A stretch of DNA of 64,000 nucleotides from Nitrospira sp. (GCA_022843785.1 JALHMZ010000006.1:1-64000), one strand, 5' to 3'; positions 49,320 through 59,890 are shown, numbered from the stretch's first letter. A program made the numbers and translations. Notes: generated from the sequence alone by a model not told the origin.

Positions 49320-50594
49320 TCACGACAGCCGCTCTTTCCGCCGGGCCAGAAAATGCCCGAGCCATGCCCAGACAAGCATCAACGGCACCAACGCCCAGGC
49401 GATGTGGGTGGTCGTGGCGCCCAGGGCTTTCACTCCGGTCACCAGCCACGCGGTCGACGCATCCCCGCCGCGTGAGATGGCCGTATCGATGAAGTTCTTG
49501 GCCTTGTACTTTTCTTCGCGGCTGAGGACAGTAAACAGGACTTCGCGCGACGGCTTCGACAGCGCATACTCCCCCACCCTTCGCAAGACCGAGAACACGA
49601 CATAGACGACCAGCGTCGGCCACAGGGCGATACCTAAAAATCCCACCACACTGATCGCAGGGAGAAGCAGCAAGCCCGCTACGAGACCGAACCGGCCGAT
49701 CACCCGATTGGTGAGAAAAAGCTGCGTCACCCACGTCAGCAAGTTCGTGACAAAATCGACGCCGGAAAAGAGGCGCGTGCGGGCTTCCGGCTGGTCGAAA
49801 TATTCCGCGACGAGACGGGTCTGCTCGAAGTAGAGAAATGTGGCCGTCATGGTCAGAATGACCAAATACCCGCAAATCCCGAGCAAGTACGGCGAAGAAA
49901 AGGTCAGACGTATTCCTGCCAGAAAACTTCCCTTGAGAGGATCGCCGAGGTGCGGCTGATGATGCTCGTACCGTTCATGCCCCCACCGCTCAAGCCGGGA
50001 CACGCATCCCAGGCACAGCACCAGAAACGCCGCCGAAGCCAGCATGAGGACCGACACCGGAAATACAAACGTCAGTCCTGTCGTGAGGAGTGGACCAAGC
50101 AACGCGCCGCTGCTTCCTCCTGCGGCAATGACCCCGAACAGCCTGGCTCCCTGCTCCGGCGTAAAAAGATCGTCCATGAAACTCCAGAAGACCGATACAA
50201 CGAACAGGTTGAACACCGACAGCCAGACAAAAAATCCTCGGGCCACCCATTCCGGATGCAGATGGCTCGTCATCAACCCATAGAACACCAACAGATTGGC
50301 AATAAAGAACACGTAGACGCTTATCAAAAGCCGATAACGGGAGCATCGCGCGGAGAGCCACCCGAACAGGGGCGTCGCGGCCAGCATGGTGAGAAACGTT
50401 CCGGTCATCATCCAAGGGAGATTCTTAATACCACCTTCAATGGCCATTTCGTCGCGAACCGGACGGAGGATGGAATAGCCGCAGAGCAGGCAGAAAAAAT
50501 AGGCGAATGCCCAGACCAACGGGACAAGTTCTTCCTGCTTAGCTCCAAAGAAATCGCCCCATCGAACCAGCATTCGGTGTTCTGCCTCGGCCAT
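49320..50594 (-). CDS. MFS-type transporter (NTP/NDP exchanger-like)
   Basis: About 424 residues with roughly 11-12 hydrophobic segments. YSILRPVRDEMAIEGGIKNLPWM resembles ADP/ATP-translocase-like MFS proteins of free-living bacteria. In these the substrate is unproven. Start ATG 50594 chosen (MAEAEHRMLVRWGDFFG). It is divergent from ltaE. Confidence 0.65.
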   Translation of the reverse strand: MAEAEHRMLVRWGDFFGAKQEELVPLVWAFAYFFCLLCGYSILRPVRDEMAIEGGIKNLPWMMTGTFLTMLAATPLFGWLSARCSRYRLLISVYVFFIANLLVFYGLMTSHLHPEWVARGFFVWLSVFNLFVVSVFWSFMDDLFTPEQGARLFGVIAAGGSSGALLGPLLTTGLTFVFPVSVLMLASAAFLVLCLGCVSRLERWGHERYEHHQPHLGDPLKGSFLAGIRLTFSSPYLLGICGYLVILTMTATFLYFEQTRLVAEYFDQPEARTRLFSGVDFVTNLLTWVTQLFLTNRVIGRFGLVAGLLLLPAISVVGFLGIALWPTLVVYVVFSVLRRVGEYALSKPSREVLFTVLSREEKYKAKNFIDTAISRGGDASTAWLVTGVKALGATTTHIAWALVPLMLVWAWLGHFLARRKERLS

Positions 50595-50680
50595 AGAGCG
50601 CAGTGTAGCAGGTGTCCTTGCGCCTGCCTGGAGAAAATTTGCTAGAATGCGGGGCAAGGATATGAGATGAAAGGCAGCGA

Positions 50681-51712
50681 ATGATCGACCTGCGCAGCGA
50701 TACCGTGACGGTCCCCACCGACGGCATGAGAAAAGCCATGGCCCGCGCCGAGGTGGGCGACGATGTCTACGGGGAAGATCCCACCGTCAACCGGCTCCAG
50801 GAAATGGCGGCGGCGCTGCTCAGCAAACGGTTCGCGCTGTTCGTCCCTTCCGGGACGATGGCGAACCAACTCGCCATCCGATCACATACCCAGCCGGGAC
50901 AGGAAGTCATCGTCGAGAGCAAAAGCCACATTGTCCGTTACGAACAGGGCGCCGCCGGCGCTCTGGCAGGCGTGCAATTGCATTGGGTACCGGGCGAGCG
51001 CGGGATCATGAGTGCGGAACAGGTCGAAGCCGCGATCAGGCCGACTGATCCCCACAGCATCGCCACCGCCCTCATCTGTCTTGAAAACACGCACAATGCC
51101 GGGGGCGGCACCATCTACCCGCTTGCGACCATCGAAAAGATTCGAGCCCTTGCCGCCAAGCACAACATTCCGATGCACCTCGACGGCGCCAGGCTGATGA
51201 ACGCCGTCGCCGCCACGACGCTCCCGCCGGCGTCCTACGCCCAACACTTTGAAACGGTCTCGCTATGCCTTTCGAAGGGTCTCGGCGCACCCGTTGGATC
51301 CTTGCTGATCTCGAGCGATCGACAGCTCATCGACCGCGCCCGCCGTTTTCGCCGGATGTACGGAGGGGCCATGCGCCAAGCAGGAGTCCTCGCCGCCGCC
51401 GGCATCTATGCGCTGGAACACCATCTGGCGCGCTTGACGGACGATCACAGCCATGCCAAAAAGCTGGCCCGGCTGCTTCAACAAATTCCGTCGGTCCAGA
51501 TCGCGCCGCAGCATGTAGAAACCAATATTGTGATTTTCGACGTGACCGACCAGCGACGCACTCCGACCGAGATCGTCGCCGCCTTGAAAGAGCAGGGCGT
51601 ACTCATCAATCCGATCGGCGGACTGAGCTACAGGGCCGTCACCCATCTGAACGTCTCTGCCAAACAGATCGACGAAGCCGGCGCGGTCTTTATGCGCGTC
51701 CTCGCACCGTAA
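50681..51712 (+). CDS. ltaE: Low-specificity L-threonine aldolase
   Basis: 343 residues. This PLP enzyme splits L-threonine to glycine and acetaldehyde. Motifs: [20 protein letters not shown] at the start, [26 protein letters not shown], and the PLP lysine in [14 protein letters not shown]. Length is standard. Confidence 0.93.
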   Translation: MIDLRSDTVTVPTDGMRKAMARAEVGDDVYGEDPTVNRLQEMAAALLSKRFALFVPSGTMANQLAIRSHTQPGQEVIVESKSHIVRYEQGAAGALAGVQLHWVPGERGIMSAEQVEAAIRPTDPHSIATALICLENTHNAGGGTIYPLATIEKIRALAAKHNIPMHLDGARLMNAVAATTLPPASYAQHFETVSLCLSKGLGAPVGSLLISSDRQLIDRARRFRRMYGGAMRQAGVLAAAGIYALEHHLARLTDDHSHAKKLARLLQQIPSVQIAPQHVETNIVIFDVTDQRRTPTEIVAALKEQGVLINPIGGLSYRAVTHLNVSAKQIDEAGAVFMRVLAP

Positions 51713-51778
51713 CCCTTTTCATTGACACCACTTTGAACGGCACATAGAATGCCTGCGACGCATCGGAAGGAACAACCC

Positions 51779-52006
51779 ATGACTTCGCAAGCCGTGTCGT
51801 TTCAGCAAATCAGCAGAATTCTTGAAGTAACCGACGCCCTCGGATTGAATCGGGAATGGGTGGAAATTCCCCTGTCTCCGGAACACCCCGGTGCCGTCCG
51901 CCGCCTCTCCAACGGCAAACTCGAAATCATCGTGGATGCGGGGCAATCTTTTGATCAATGGCTCACCGATCTCCCCATCCGTATTCAACAGGCGCAGGTC
52001 TCCTAA
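51779..52006 (+). CDS. Small protein paired with a nucleotidyltransferase
   Basis: 75 residues from ATG 51779, preceded by GGAAGG. No family recognised. Its TAA overlaps the ATG of the next gene by one base (TAATG), a coupling typical of partner proteins. The position and size resemble a small partner or antitoxin of the nucleotidyltransferase, but this is inference. Confidence 0.65.
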   Translation: MTSQAVSFQQISRILEVTDALGLNREWVEIPLSPEHPGAVRRLSNGKLEIIVDAGQSFDQWLTDLPIRIQQAQVS

Positions 52007-52791
52007 TGGACACACCGACTGCCACGAACATGCCGACCCGAGAGGAACTCAACGCCGAACTGCTGGCTGTCCCGGAACCGCCGGAACAACCTGAGATGCC
52101 TCATCCTCCCGGGTTCGAGGACAGCCTGGAGGTCGCCTTGCGGCATATCAAGGGCCGGCGTGGCGGCGATCTTGTCGGCATCATCCTGGTTGGATCGGGA
52201 GCGAGACGCGCCATCACTCCTCATAGCGATATCGACCTGATCGCACTGGTCAAAGGGGACGCCGACGGCCATGAAATCCTTCGAATCGGCGACCGTCTCG
52301 CCGATATCCGCTACCACGGGTATCAGTCCGTTGAAGAAGAGCTCCCCCATTCACTCAGACTGCCGTCGCTGCTCAAGAAAGGACGCATCCTGTTCGACCA
52401 CGAAGGGATCTGCGCCCAGTTGCTTGAGAAGGCCCACCATCGCTTTCGCCAAGGCCCTCCACAGGCTACAATCAATGAACAAATCCGTATGAAAGCCTCG
52501 TGCTTGCACTGGCTGGGAAAAGCGCAGGATCTCACGGACAAACCGGGGACCGCGCACTACCTGCTGACCCTGTTCTATGAGGACTGCATCCTGGCATTTT
52601 TCCGGCTAAGAGGTTTTTGGATGACCGCGCCCGTAGATATCCATCGATTCATGTTTTCCCGGGAACCGGCGCTCGCGGATATTGCCGGGCAGTTCCTAAC
52701 CGCATCCACTCTGGCCGACCGGCTCAACTTTGGCCGGCAATTTGCCGATCTCCTATTTAAAGACGTTCCGAACCCTGCCCGCATCGACTGA
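52006..52791 (+). CDS. Nucleotidyltransferase-domain protein
   Basis: About 261 residues. LVGSGARRAITPHSDIDLIAL is the GSx(10)DxD pattern of pol-beta-like (MNT) nucleotidyltransferases, and the C-terminal part is helical and may be HEPN-like. Candidate functions are AMP transfer to a protein or RNA. It is translationally coupled to the small gene before it. Confidence 0.75.
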   Translation: MDTPTATNMPTREELNAELLAVPEPPEQPEMPHPPGFEDSLEVALRHIKGRRGGDLVGIILVGSGARRAITPHSDIDLIALVKGDADGHEILRIGDRLADIRYHGYQSVEEELPHSLRLPSLLKKGRILFDHEGICAQLLEKAHHRFRQGPPQATINEQIRMKASCLHWLGKAQDLTDKPGTAHYLLTLFYEDCILAFFRLRGFWMTAPVDIHRFMFSREPALADIAGQFLTASTLADRLNFGRQFADLLFKDVPNPARID

Positions 52792-52916
52792 CGGGTTCGA
52801 ATACATCCGGCCTCCGGCCGGGCTTGTACGCAACACTATAGGGACGCCGGCCGGCCCATGTGCATGGATGGGTCGGTATGCCTCCACTACACCGACACAC
52901 ACACCAAGGAGTTGTT

Positions 52917-53810
52917 ATGGAGCTGGGATTCATCGGTCTCGGGAAAATGGGCATGAATATGGTCACCCGCCTGCGGCGCGACCAACATCGCATCGTCGCC
53001 TTCGATCGGTCGGCCGATCTTATCAAACAGGCAACCGCTCAGGGCTGCACCGAAGCCTCGTCCCTCGCCGATCTGGTCGGCAAGCTGAGTGCGCCGCGCG
53101 CGGTCTGGGTCATGGTGCCGTCCGGCGCGCCGACGGAAGAAACCGTGCGGGCTGTCGCCGCGCTCCTGCAACCCGGTGACACCATCATCGACGGTGGGAA
53201 CACCCGTTTCCACGATGACGTCCGGCGTGCCGCCGAACTCAAGACCCGCGGCATCCATTATGTAGACGCCGGAACCAGCGGAGGCATCTGGGGGTTGAAG
53301 ATTGGCTACTGCCTCATGGTGGGAGGTGAGAATGCCGCGGTAAATCGACTGGCCCCGGTCTTCAAAACCCTGGCTCCGGACGACGGCTGGGCCCATGTCG
53401 GCGCCGCCGGTGCCGGGCACTATGTGAAAATGGTGCATAACGGCATCGAGTACAGCATGATGCAAGGGTATGCCGAAGGATTCGAATTGATGTCGAAGAG
53501 CGAGTACAAGCTGGATCTGGCACGTATCGCCGATCTCTGGATGCACGGCAGCGTCGTGCGTTCCTGGCTACTGGAACTGGCCGCGGGTGCGCTCAAAGAC
53601 GATCAAAAACTGGAAAAATTGAAGGGGTACGTGCAAGATTCCGGTGAGGGCCGCTGGATGATCGCCGATGCGATTGAAAAAGACGTGCCGGTTCCGACGC
53701 TCACCACCGCTCTCTTTACTCGTTTCCGGTCGCGGCAACAGGAATCCTTCGCGGAAAAAATGCTGGCCGCGTTGCGAAACGCATTCGGTGGCCATGCGGT
53801 CCGGCGATAA
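52917..53810 (+). CDS. gnd: 6-phosphogluconate dehydrogenase (decarboxylating)
   Basis: 297 residues from ATG 52917 with AAGGAG upstream. This is the short, two-domain type (GndA/YqeC, usually NAD-linked). GFIGLGKMGMNMVTRL is the dinucleotide fold, GTSGGIWGLKIGYCLMVGG the substrate motif, and HNGIEYSMMQGYAEG the catalytic lysine region. It produces ribulose 5-phosphate and precedes zwf by 29 bp. Confidence 0.9.
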   Translation: MELGFIGLGKMGMNMVTRLRRDQHRIVAFDRSADLIKQATAQGCTEASSLADLVGKLSAPRAVWVMVPSGAPTEETVRAVAALLQPGDTIIDGGNTRFHDDVRRAAELKTRGIHYVDAGTSGGIWGLKIGYCLMVGGENAAVNRLAPVFKTLAPDDGWAHVGAAGAGHYVKMVHNGIEYSMMQGYAEGFELMSKSEYKLDLARIADLWMHGSVVRSWLLELAAGALKDDQKLEKLKGYVQDSGEGRWMIADAIEKDVPVPTLTTALFTRFRSRQQESFAEKMLAALRNAFGGHAVRR

Positions 53811-53839
53811 CCCTGTATTGATTTTTCCAGGAAGACATC

Positions 53840-55384
53840 ATGGCCTCACAGAATCAACGAATCGAAAACGGTCCCGTGCAAGAAACGTTGCCGCCCGTCG
53901 AACCCTGCACCCTGGTTATCTTTGGAGGATCGGGCGATCTGGCCCGCCGCCGCCTGATCCCGGCGCTCTACAACCTGCTCCTTGATGGACTGCTACCCTC
54001 GAACTACGTCGTGCTGGGACTGGGCCGCACGCCGATGAGCGACGAAGAGTTTCGAGCCACCGTGCGCGACGGGGTCGTCAAACATTCCCGGCAAGCGTTG
54101 ATCGAAGACACCTGGAATGTCTTTGCCCGGCATATCTTCTATCTGGCCGGCGAGAACGACGACCCTCAGACCTATGTGCGGCTCAAAGCGCGCGCAGAAG
54201 AACTCGAACACACATTCCAGCTGCCCGGAAATCGCATTTTCTATCTCAGCATTCCTCCCAGCTCCTTCACCCCCGTTTGCGAAGGCCTGGCCGGATCCGG
54301 ACTCGCGGGCACTTCGGCCGCTCGTTCCCCCTATGCCCGCATCATCGTCGAAAAACCGGTCGGGCGCGATCTGGTCTCGGCACAAGCCATCAATGCGGTG
54401 ACAGGCCGGGTGTTCGACGAGTCGGCTATTTTCCGCATCGATCATTATCTGGGCAAGGAAACGGTCCAGAACCTCATGGTCGTACGCTTTGCCAACAGCA
54501 TTTTCGAGCCCATTTGGAACCACAAATATATCGATCACGTTCAAATCACCGTGAGCGAGGCGGAAGGCGTCGGAACCAGAGCCTCCTACTATGAAGAAGC
54601 CGGCGCTTTGCGGGACATGGTTCAGAATCACCTGCTTCAGCTGCTCTGTCTCGTTGCCATGGAACCGCCGTATTCGCTGGATCCTGACGTGGTCCGAAAC
54701 TCAAAAATGGAAGTGCTGCGATGCCTCAGACCCATTACCGCGAAGGACGTGGAGCAGTACACGGTTCGTGCGCAATACACGGAAGGCACGGCGCACGGCA
54801 AACCGGTCCCGGGCTATCGGCGCGAGAAAGGCGTGAAACCCGATTCAATCACCGAGACGTACGTCGCCCTGAAATGTTTTGTGGAAAACTGGCGGTGGTC
54901 CGGTGTGCCGTTTTATTTGCGAACGGGAAAAGCCTTGCCGCTCCGGGCCAGCGAAGTGGCCGTGCAATTCAAGGAGATCCCGCAAATCCTCTTCAACGCG
55001 AACACACAGGCGCCGCAAGCGCCGAACGTCCTGACCTTGAGGATTCAGCCGGAAGAAGGGCTTTCGCTCCGCATCGTCTCGCGGGTGCCGGGCACTCGCG
55101 CGCAAACTCATCCCGTTGAGATGAACTTCAAATATGGGGAAGTCTTCGGCCGTCCCTCGCCGGAGGCCTATGAACGCCTCTTGCTCGACGTCATGGCGGG
55201 AGACGCCTCCCGCTTCATGCGGCGCGATGCCGTGGAAGCCTCCTGGGCTTGGATCACCCAGGTCCTTGACGCCTGGGAGAAACTAGGACAGCGCTGGCTG
55301 CCGGAATACCAAGCCGGGACCTGGGGACCGGTGGAGGCGGACCGCCTCATCCAAAACGACGGACGATCCTGGCGGGTGCTCTAA
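53840..55384 (+). CDS. zwf: Glucose-6-phosphate 1-dehydrogenase
   Basis: 514 residues. Oxidises G6P to 6-phosphogluconolactone. IFGGSGDLARRRLIPALYNL is the coenzyme fold, and RIDHYLGKETVQNLMVVRFAN the active-site signature with the catalytic His. Together with gnd it gives the NAD(P)H-producing pentose phosphate branch; a lactonase gene is not adjacent. Confidence 0.96.
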   Translation: MASQNQRIENGPVQETLPPVEPCTLVIFGGSGDLARRRLIPALYNLLLDGLLPSNYVVLGLGRTPMSDEEFRATVRDGVVKHSRQALIEDTWNVFARHIFYLAGENDDPQTYVRLKARAEELEHTFQLPGNRIFYLSIPPSSFTPVCEGLAGSGLAGTSAARSPYARIIVEKPVGRDLVSAQAINAVTGRVFDESAIFRIDHYLGKETVQNLMVVRFANSIFEPIWNHKYIDHVQITVSEAEGVGTRASYYEEAGALRDMVQNHLLQLLCLVAMEPPYSLDPDVVRNSKMEVLRCLRPITAKDVEQYTVRAQYTEGTAHGKPVPGYRREKGVKPDSITETYVALKCFVENWRWSGVPFYLRTGKALPLRASEVAVQFKEIPQILFNANTQAPQAPNVLTLRIQPEEGLSLRIVSRVPGTRAQTHPVEMNFKYGEVFGRPSPEAYERLLLDVMAGDASRFMRRDAVEASWAWITQVLDAWEKLGQRWLPEYQAGTWGPVEADRLIQNDGRSWRVL

Positions 55385-55400
55385 CGGCCGGTCGCCGTCG

Positions 55401-55733
55401 CTACCGGCCTAACTCGCGTTCGAGTTGCTTTAAGACCTCGGCCTTTTTTCCCAACCCGCCGATGAATTTCATAAACACACCGTTGCAATACAATGCCAGC
55501 GCAGGAAGGGACGAGATTTCCAGCTCGGCGGGAATCTGAAACTCCTCATCGACATTCATTGCCAAGATGAGGATCCGCTCACCCAACTCCTGCTGCAGTA
55601 GCTCCAACTCCTTCATCAATGCCTGACAATGACCGCAACCTGGCTTCCAGAATTCCACCAACACAGGAACGGTGCTTGATTCGATCACCCGATCGAACTC
55701 CCGATCGGTAACGGCTTGCAATTTGTCCCTCAC
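55401..55733 (-). CDS. Thioredoxin-family protein (CGHC)
   Basis: 110 residues. VLVEFWKPGCGHCQALMKEL has a CGHC active site, not the usual CGPC, and ISSLPALALYCNG holds the cis-Pro loop. CGHC favours oxidant or isomerase behaviour. It is coupled by ATGA with the SGNH hydrolase gene. No signal peptide is seen. Confidence 0.85.
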   Translation of the reverse strand: MRDKLQAVTDREFDRVIESSTVPVLVEFWKPGCGHCQALMKELELLQQELGERILILAMNVDEEFQIPAELEISSLPALALYCNGVFMKFIGGLGKKAEVLKQLERELGR

Positions 55734-56365
55734 GATTCCAACCTGCCTGACAGCAATGGTTTTAGAACAAGGGCAACCCGTTCTGCGAATAGCCGATACC
55801 CGGCAGTGGTCAGATGAATTCCGTCGTTCGAATAGACCTGCGCTAATTGGCCACTATCAGGATCTGCCGTCGCCGTAAACAGATCGACGCAGGCAATGGC
55901 CTTTGACATCGCATACCTCTGGATCAACTGGTTCAACTCGTTTCGACGGGCCACATGACCAGCGATCCATTCTCGCCCTTCACAGCTGTCCTGAGTGTCT
56001 TCTACTCGAATCGAGGGAACCGTCACCGGAACCGGAAGGCCTCCAGCCGCAAGCGTCTGCTCATACATCTTGACCAGATTGCGCATGATCTCCGTGGGTG
56101 CGGCATTCCAACCCAGATCATTGGTCCCGCCTAGAATCGGCACATAGCCGGGCTTGTGCTCGAGCACGTCACGCCGAAACCGCAGAACCATTTCACCGGT
56201 CAGTTCGCCACATATCCCGCTCGTGTGAACCTGCGCGGTTGTCCCAAGATGGTCCTGTAAAAATTGTCCATAGGGAGCGTCTTCTCCCGTTGGATGTTCC
56301 CTGCTCGGGGATTGAAAACCCGCCGTGAGGCTGTCTCCGAAACAGATGACAAGAGTCGATCGGGC
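55730..56365 (-). CDS. SGNH/GDSL hydrolase
   Basis: About 211 residues from ATG 56365. Four SGNH blocks: VICFGDSLTAG (Ser), SGICGEL (Gly), GGTNDLG (Asn) and NDGIHLTTAGY (Asp-His). Such enzymes are lipases or esterases, e.g. TesA-like. No signal peptide is evident, unlike periplasmic TesA. Its stop overlaps the thioredoxin start. Confidence 0.85.
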   Translation of the reverse strand, partial: ARSTLVICFGDSLTAGFQSPSREHPTGEDAPYGQFLQDHLGTTAQVHTSGICGELTGEMVLRFRRDVLEHKPGYVPILGGTNDLGWNAAPTEIMRNLVKMYEQTLAAGGLPVPVTVPSIRVEDTQDSCEGREWIAGHVARRNELNQLIQRYAMSKAIACVDLFTATADPDSGQLAQVYSNDGIHLTTAGYRLFAERVALVLKPLLSGRLES

Positions 56366-56542
56366 CATCGCGTATGCACACCCCAACGAACATTTCGCAA
56401 AGACGGACGATTCTAGCAGAAGTGCTCACTAATGCGAGACAGCCTCCTGATAATCCCTGTGACCACTGACCGTTCCGCTGAATTGCCGTGGAGAATGCCG
56501 ATTTTCTTGACGAACCCTCCATCTCACGGTAGGTGTAGCGTC

Positions 56543-58336
56543 ATGACCGATCTCAAAACTGCGCAAGAAATGATGGCTGCCGCGGTAGCGGCAAAAGGGA
56601 CGGAAGACCCGGAGATCGCGTCCGTCAAGCGAGTGCTCAAGTTACTCGACAAAACCGCCAAATCAAACCGCACCTATGGATCGACAAACCCCGTAGCCCA
56701 GAAGTTTTCGCAACAGCTCTTTCAAGAATTGACCGGCCACCTCACCACATATTCGAAACTCACCGTCCTCATCCAGCGGTCGGCTCTCCTGTTTCGGGAG
56801 TCCGTGGTATCCGATGCGGATAAAGACACCGGCAGCGAGAGTGTCGCGTTCAAACTCTACGCGGACGGCATCCGGGAATTATCCCTGCATGAAGGACTCA
56901 CAGAGGACGACCTTGCCTACTTTCTGGATTCTCTCTGGGGCGGCGTCGACCCCACATTGGATGATGATGACATCGTGACTCGCCTATGGGCTCGCAATCT
57001 TCCGACTATTTCGATCGTCACGGCCGAAGAAATTGCACGGTCGTCGGTCGATGGGGACGGAGCCACACAAGCCGACGGGGGGATGAGCTCATCCGATTCG
57101 ACGCTTCGAAACTTACTGGACCTGGAACGCAGTCGTAAGGGACGCGCGGGGAAGGAACCGGAAGGCAGTGGGGAGCCGGCCGGCCAGAAAAAGCGGTTCC
57201 AGTCCAGTCTGGTCGGCTATGAAGTCAGTGAGGAAGAACTCGCCTCCCTGGCAGCGGAAATCGACAACGAGAGCGGTCGGGACAACCTCCTGTACATCAT
57301 GGACATGCTGACCGCCATCCTGGCATCGGAAAAATCTTCGGCACTGCTGGCCAAACTCTTCAGTATTTGGGGCGATATTCTGGACGCGCTCTTTCGCCAA
57401 GGGAAATGGTCGGTCATTGAGCATGTTTTGCGCCTGCTCCATGAGTCCGACACCATTCGTCCTGATCTCAGCGACGAACATAAGCAACAAGTCATCTCGC
57501 TCCTGCATGGGATCGGTCGCGCAGACCGGGTGAAAGCCATCGAGACGTTCCTCAATCAAACTCCCGGCGCCCCTACGGAGGGATTGTCCGCCGTCCTCCT
57601 GGCAATGACGCCGGACGCTGTGCCGATCCTCTGCTCCCTGCTGGCAAATCTGACCACACCCGCGCATCAGGCCGTCGTCTCGGACGCACTGGCGGTCTTG
57701 GCGAAAGACCACTCCCATCTATTGATTAAAGGGCTGTTGGACCGGCGTCCGACCTATGTCCGCAACCTTCTCGCCATCCTCATGAAGTGGAATGATCCGA
57801 AATTCGCCGAACCGGTGGAAAAACTGGTGCGGTATCCGGATACACAGGTCCGTAAGGACGTCGTGCGGGCAATCAGTCTCTTCCGTCCAAGCGGCAACGG
57901 CGTCAAACTCATCTCCTTCATGGCTGACGGGGAGGAAAGCGTCCGCATCGGGGCCCTAAAGCTTCTCGTATCGGGACAATACACGGCCCCATTTTCCAGT
58001 TGGTCCCAAACGCTATCGGAAGATGAGTTCATGGACCGGCCGATGAGCGAACGCCGGGCAATCTTCCAGGCCGTTCGAGCGACATGCGGTGATGAGGCGG
58101 TGCCGTATTGGGAAAGCCTCCTGACGGAATGGACTTGGACCAACCGAAAGAAAAAAGAGGAACTGGCCCTCCTGGCAGCGGACGCCCTCGGAAAACTGGC
58201 CACTCCCGCCGCCACAGCCGCGCTTGAGCTCGGAGCGAAAAAAGGCGGTACCGCGGTTCGTCAAGCCTGTACCCACGCATTATCGCACGCGCACCGGCGG
58301 CAACAAGGGAAACCTGCCGCTGAAACAGAACAGTAG
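56543..58336 (+). CDS. HEAT-repeat protein, partner of the HD-GYP gene
   Basis: About 597 residues from ATG 56543. The N-terminal ~150 residues (KLLDKTAKSNRTYGSTNPVA...LTEDDLAYFLDSLWG) look similar to the N-terminus of the next protein. The C-terminal half has HEAT-like helical repeats (VEKLVRYPDTQVRKDVVRAI, SFMADGEESVRIGALKLL). It is 12 bp before the HD-GYP gene. Likely a scaffold. Confidence 0.7.
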   Translation: MTDLKTAQEMMAAAVAAKGTEDPEIASVKRVLKLLDKTAKSNRTYGSTNPVAQKFSQQLFQELTGHLTTYSKLTVLIQRSALLFRESVVSDADKDTGSESVAFKLYADGIRELSLHEGLTEDDLAYFLDSLWGGVDPTLDDDDIVTRLWARNLPTISIVTAEEIARSSVDGDGATQADGGMSSSDSTLRNLLDLERSRKGRAGKEPEGSGEPAGQKKRFQSSLVGYEVSEEELASLAAEIDNESGRDNLLYIMDMLTAILASEKSSALLAKLFSIWGDILDALFRQGKWSVIEHVLRLLHESDTIRPDLSDEHKQQVISLLHGIGRADRVKAIETFLNQTPGAPTEGLSAVLLAMTPDAVPILCSLLANLTTPAHQAVVSDALAVLAKDHSHLLIKGLLDRRPTYVRNLLAILMKWNDPKFAEPVEKLVRYPDTQVRKDVVRAISLFRPSGNGVKLISFMADGEESVRIGALKLLVSGQYTAPFSSWSQTLSEDEFMDRPMSERRAIFQAVRATCGDEAVPYWESLLTEWTWTNRKKKEELALLAADALGKLATPAATAALELGAKKGGTAVRQACTHALSHAHRRQQGKPAAETEQ

Positions 58337-58348
58337 GGAGCGTCTATC

Positions 58349-59890
58349 GTGAACGAGTCTCATGCAGTCCAGTCGCCGGCCGTCGAAGAGCAAACACAGC
58401 CGATCCTGACTCACGAAAAATCGCTATCAAAAAAAGTCGGGCACGGCTCAGAAGCCAGCGATATCCTCGACCAGCAGCTGGTGATGTTGGGCTTCCAGCT
58501 CATCACCCAGCTGAATACGCTGATCAAGACCTCGAAGATTCACGGCCGCACCAACGCAGCCCTCGACAAGCCCGTCGACACCATGCTCACGCTCATTCAA
58601 ACGCTCACGCATGAAAAACCGGTGACGATACGGCTGCAGAGTGACTTTCTCTTTCTGGGCGAGAGTCATCTCAAGGTGAGCGCGCAGCAAATGCTGGTGA
58701 TCTCCAGCGTGATCGACACCATGAACCAGTGGAAAATCGGCGGACTGACCTTCTCCTCGGCAACCAGTTCCAAAGACCTCCGTGAATTTGCCGCGCTCTT
58801 TGCCGGACTCGATCCCGCCACCAAGTCGATCGTGGACTTCCGGGAGGAATTGTCTACCCTGGCCGTAACCAGCATCCAGCTTGAAGATCCGCGCATGTTC
58901 GCAGTGAACGACACCGCAACAGAAACGAACCCAAAGCTTCGCCAGAAAGCCAAGTCGAAAGCCGCCTATGAAAAAGCATCCGATGCGGCCGGCCGCCTGA
59001 CTCAGGCAGCTCGCGACGGCGGCACCTTGAGCTTCAAGCAGGCCAAGCGCGCCATTCAAAACATCGTCGATCTCATGAAGGCCGACGAACCGGCAATGCT
59101 GGGTTTCACGACGCTGCGTTGTCATGACCAATACACACAGAAGCATTCCGTGAATGTCGCGCTCCTGTCGATCGCCTTAGCGAATCGAGCGGGCTACCCG
59201 AAGGTCGAGCTGGCCGACCTCGGTCTGGCGGCGCTCTTTCATGACATGGGAAAAGCGGCTATCCCACTGGAGGTTCTGAACAAGCCGGGAGAGTTTACGG
59301 AAGATGAATGGGAGGCGATGCGCAGTCACCCGACGGAGGGGGTCTTGAGTCTTGCCCAGCTGCGTGGCATCGTCAATCTTCCCTCGCGGATGGCTGCCGC
59401 CTCCTTCGAGCACCACATGAATCTGGATTATTCCGGCTACCCCAAACTGAAAACCCCGTGGAAGCTGTCCTTGACCGGACGCATTCTCATGATCGCAGAT
59501 TGTTACGACGCCATGACATCGTCGCGAGTTTACCGCCGAGAACCGATGGCGCCGGCGAAAGTCTTGAACATGATGTTTCAAAAGTCCGGGAAGAGCTTTG
59601 ACCCGACGCTCCTCAAACTCTTCGTCACCTGCGTGGGGATCGTCCCCATCGGCACAATCGTGGAACTTACCAGCGATGAATTTGCGGTCGTCCTCAAACC
59701 GGCCGTCAGCACATCGGACGGCGAACGTCCGTTGGTCAAAGTCATTGCCGACGCGCAGGGCAATCCGGTCGACAACGGACCGGAGTTGGACCTGACTGAG
59801 AAAGATGACACCGGAGAGCATCGTCATAGCATCATCCGGGTCATCGATAACGCCGAGCACAAGTTCGATACCAGCCGCTATTTCGTGTGA
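58349..59890 (+). CDS. HD-GYP domain phosphodiesterase
   Basis: 513 residues from GTG 58349. An N-terminal ~150-residue domain (ITQLNTLIKTSKIHGRTNAA...) precedes the HD domain with HSVNVALLSIAL, ALFHDMGKAAIP and a degenerate HHMNLDYSGYP in place of HHExxDGxGYP. HD-GYP enzymes hydrolyse c-di-GMP. The PilZ proteins in the window suggest c-di-GMP signalling operates in this organism. Confidence 0.8.
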   Translation: MNESHAVQSPAVEEQTQPILTHEKSLSKKVGHGSEASDILDQQLVMLGFQLITQLNTLIKTSKIHGRTNAALDKPVDTMLTLIQTLTHEKPVTIRLQSDFLFLGESHLKVSAQQMLVISSVIDTMNQWKIGGLTFSSATSSKDLREFAALFAGLDPATKSIVDFREELSTLAVTSIQLEDPRMFAVNDTATETNPKLRQKAKSKAAYEKASDAAGRLTQAARDGGTLSFKQAKRAIQNIVDLMKADEPAMLGFTTLRCHDQYTQKHSVNVALLSIALANRAGYPKVELADLGLAALFHDMGKAAIPLEVLNKPGEFTEDEWEAMRSHPTEGVLSLAQLRGIVNLPSRMAAASFEHHMNLDYSGYPKLKTPWKLSLTGRILMIADCYDAMTSSRVYRREPMAPAKVLNMMFQKSGKSFDPTLLKLFVTCVGIVPIGTIVELTSDEFAVVLKPAVSTSDGERPLVKVIADAQGNPVDNGPELDLTEKDDTGEHRHSIIRVIDNAEHKFDTSRYFV

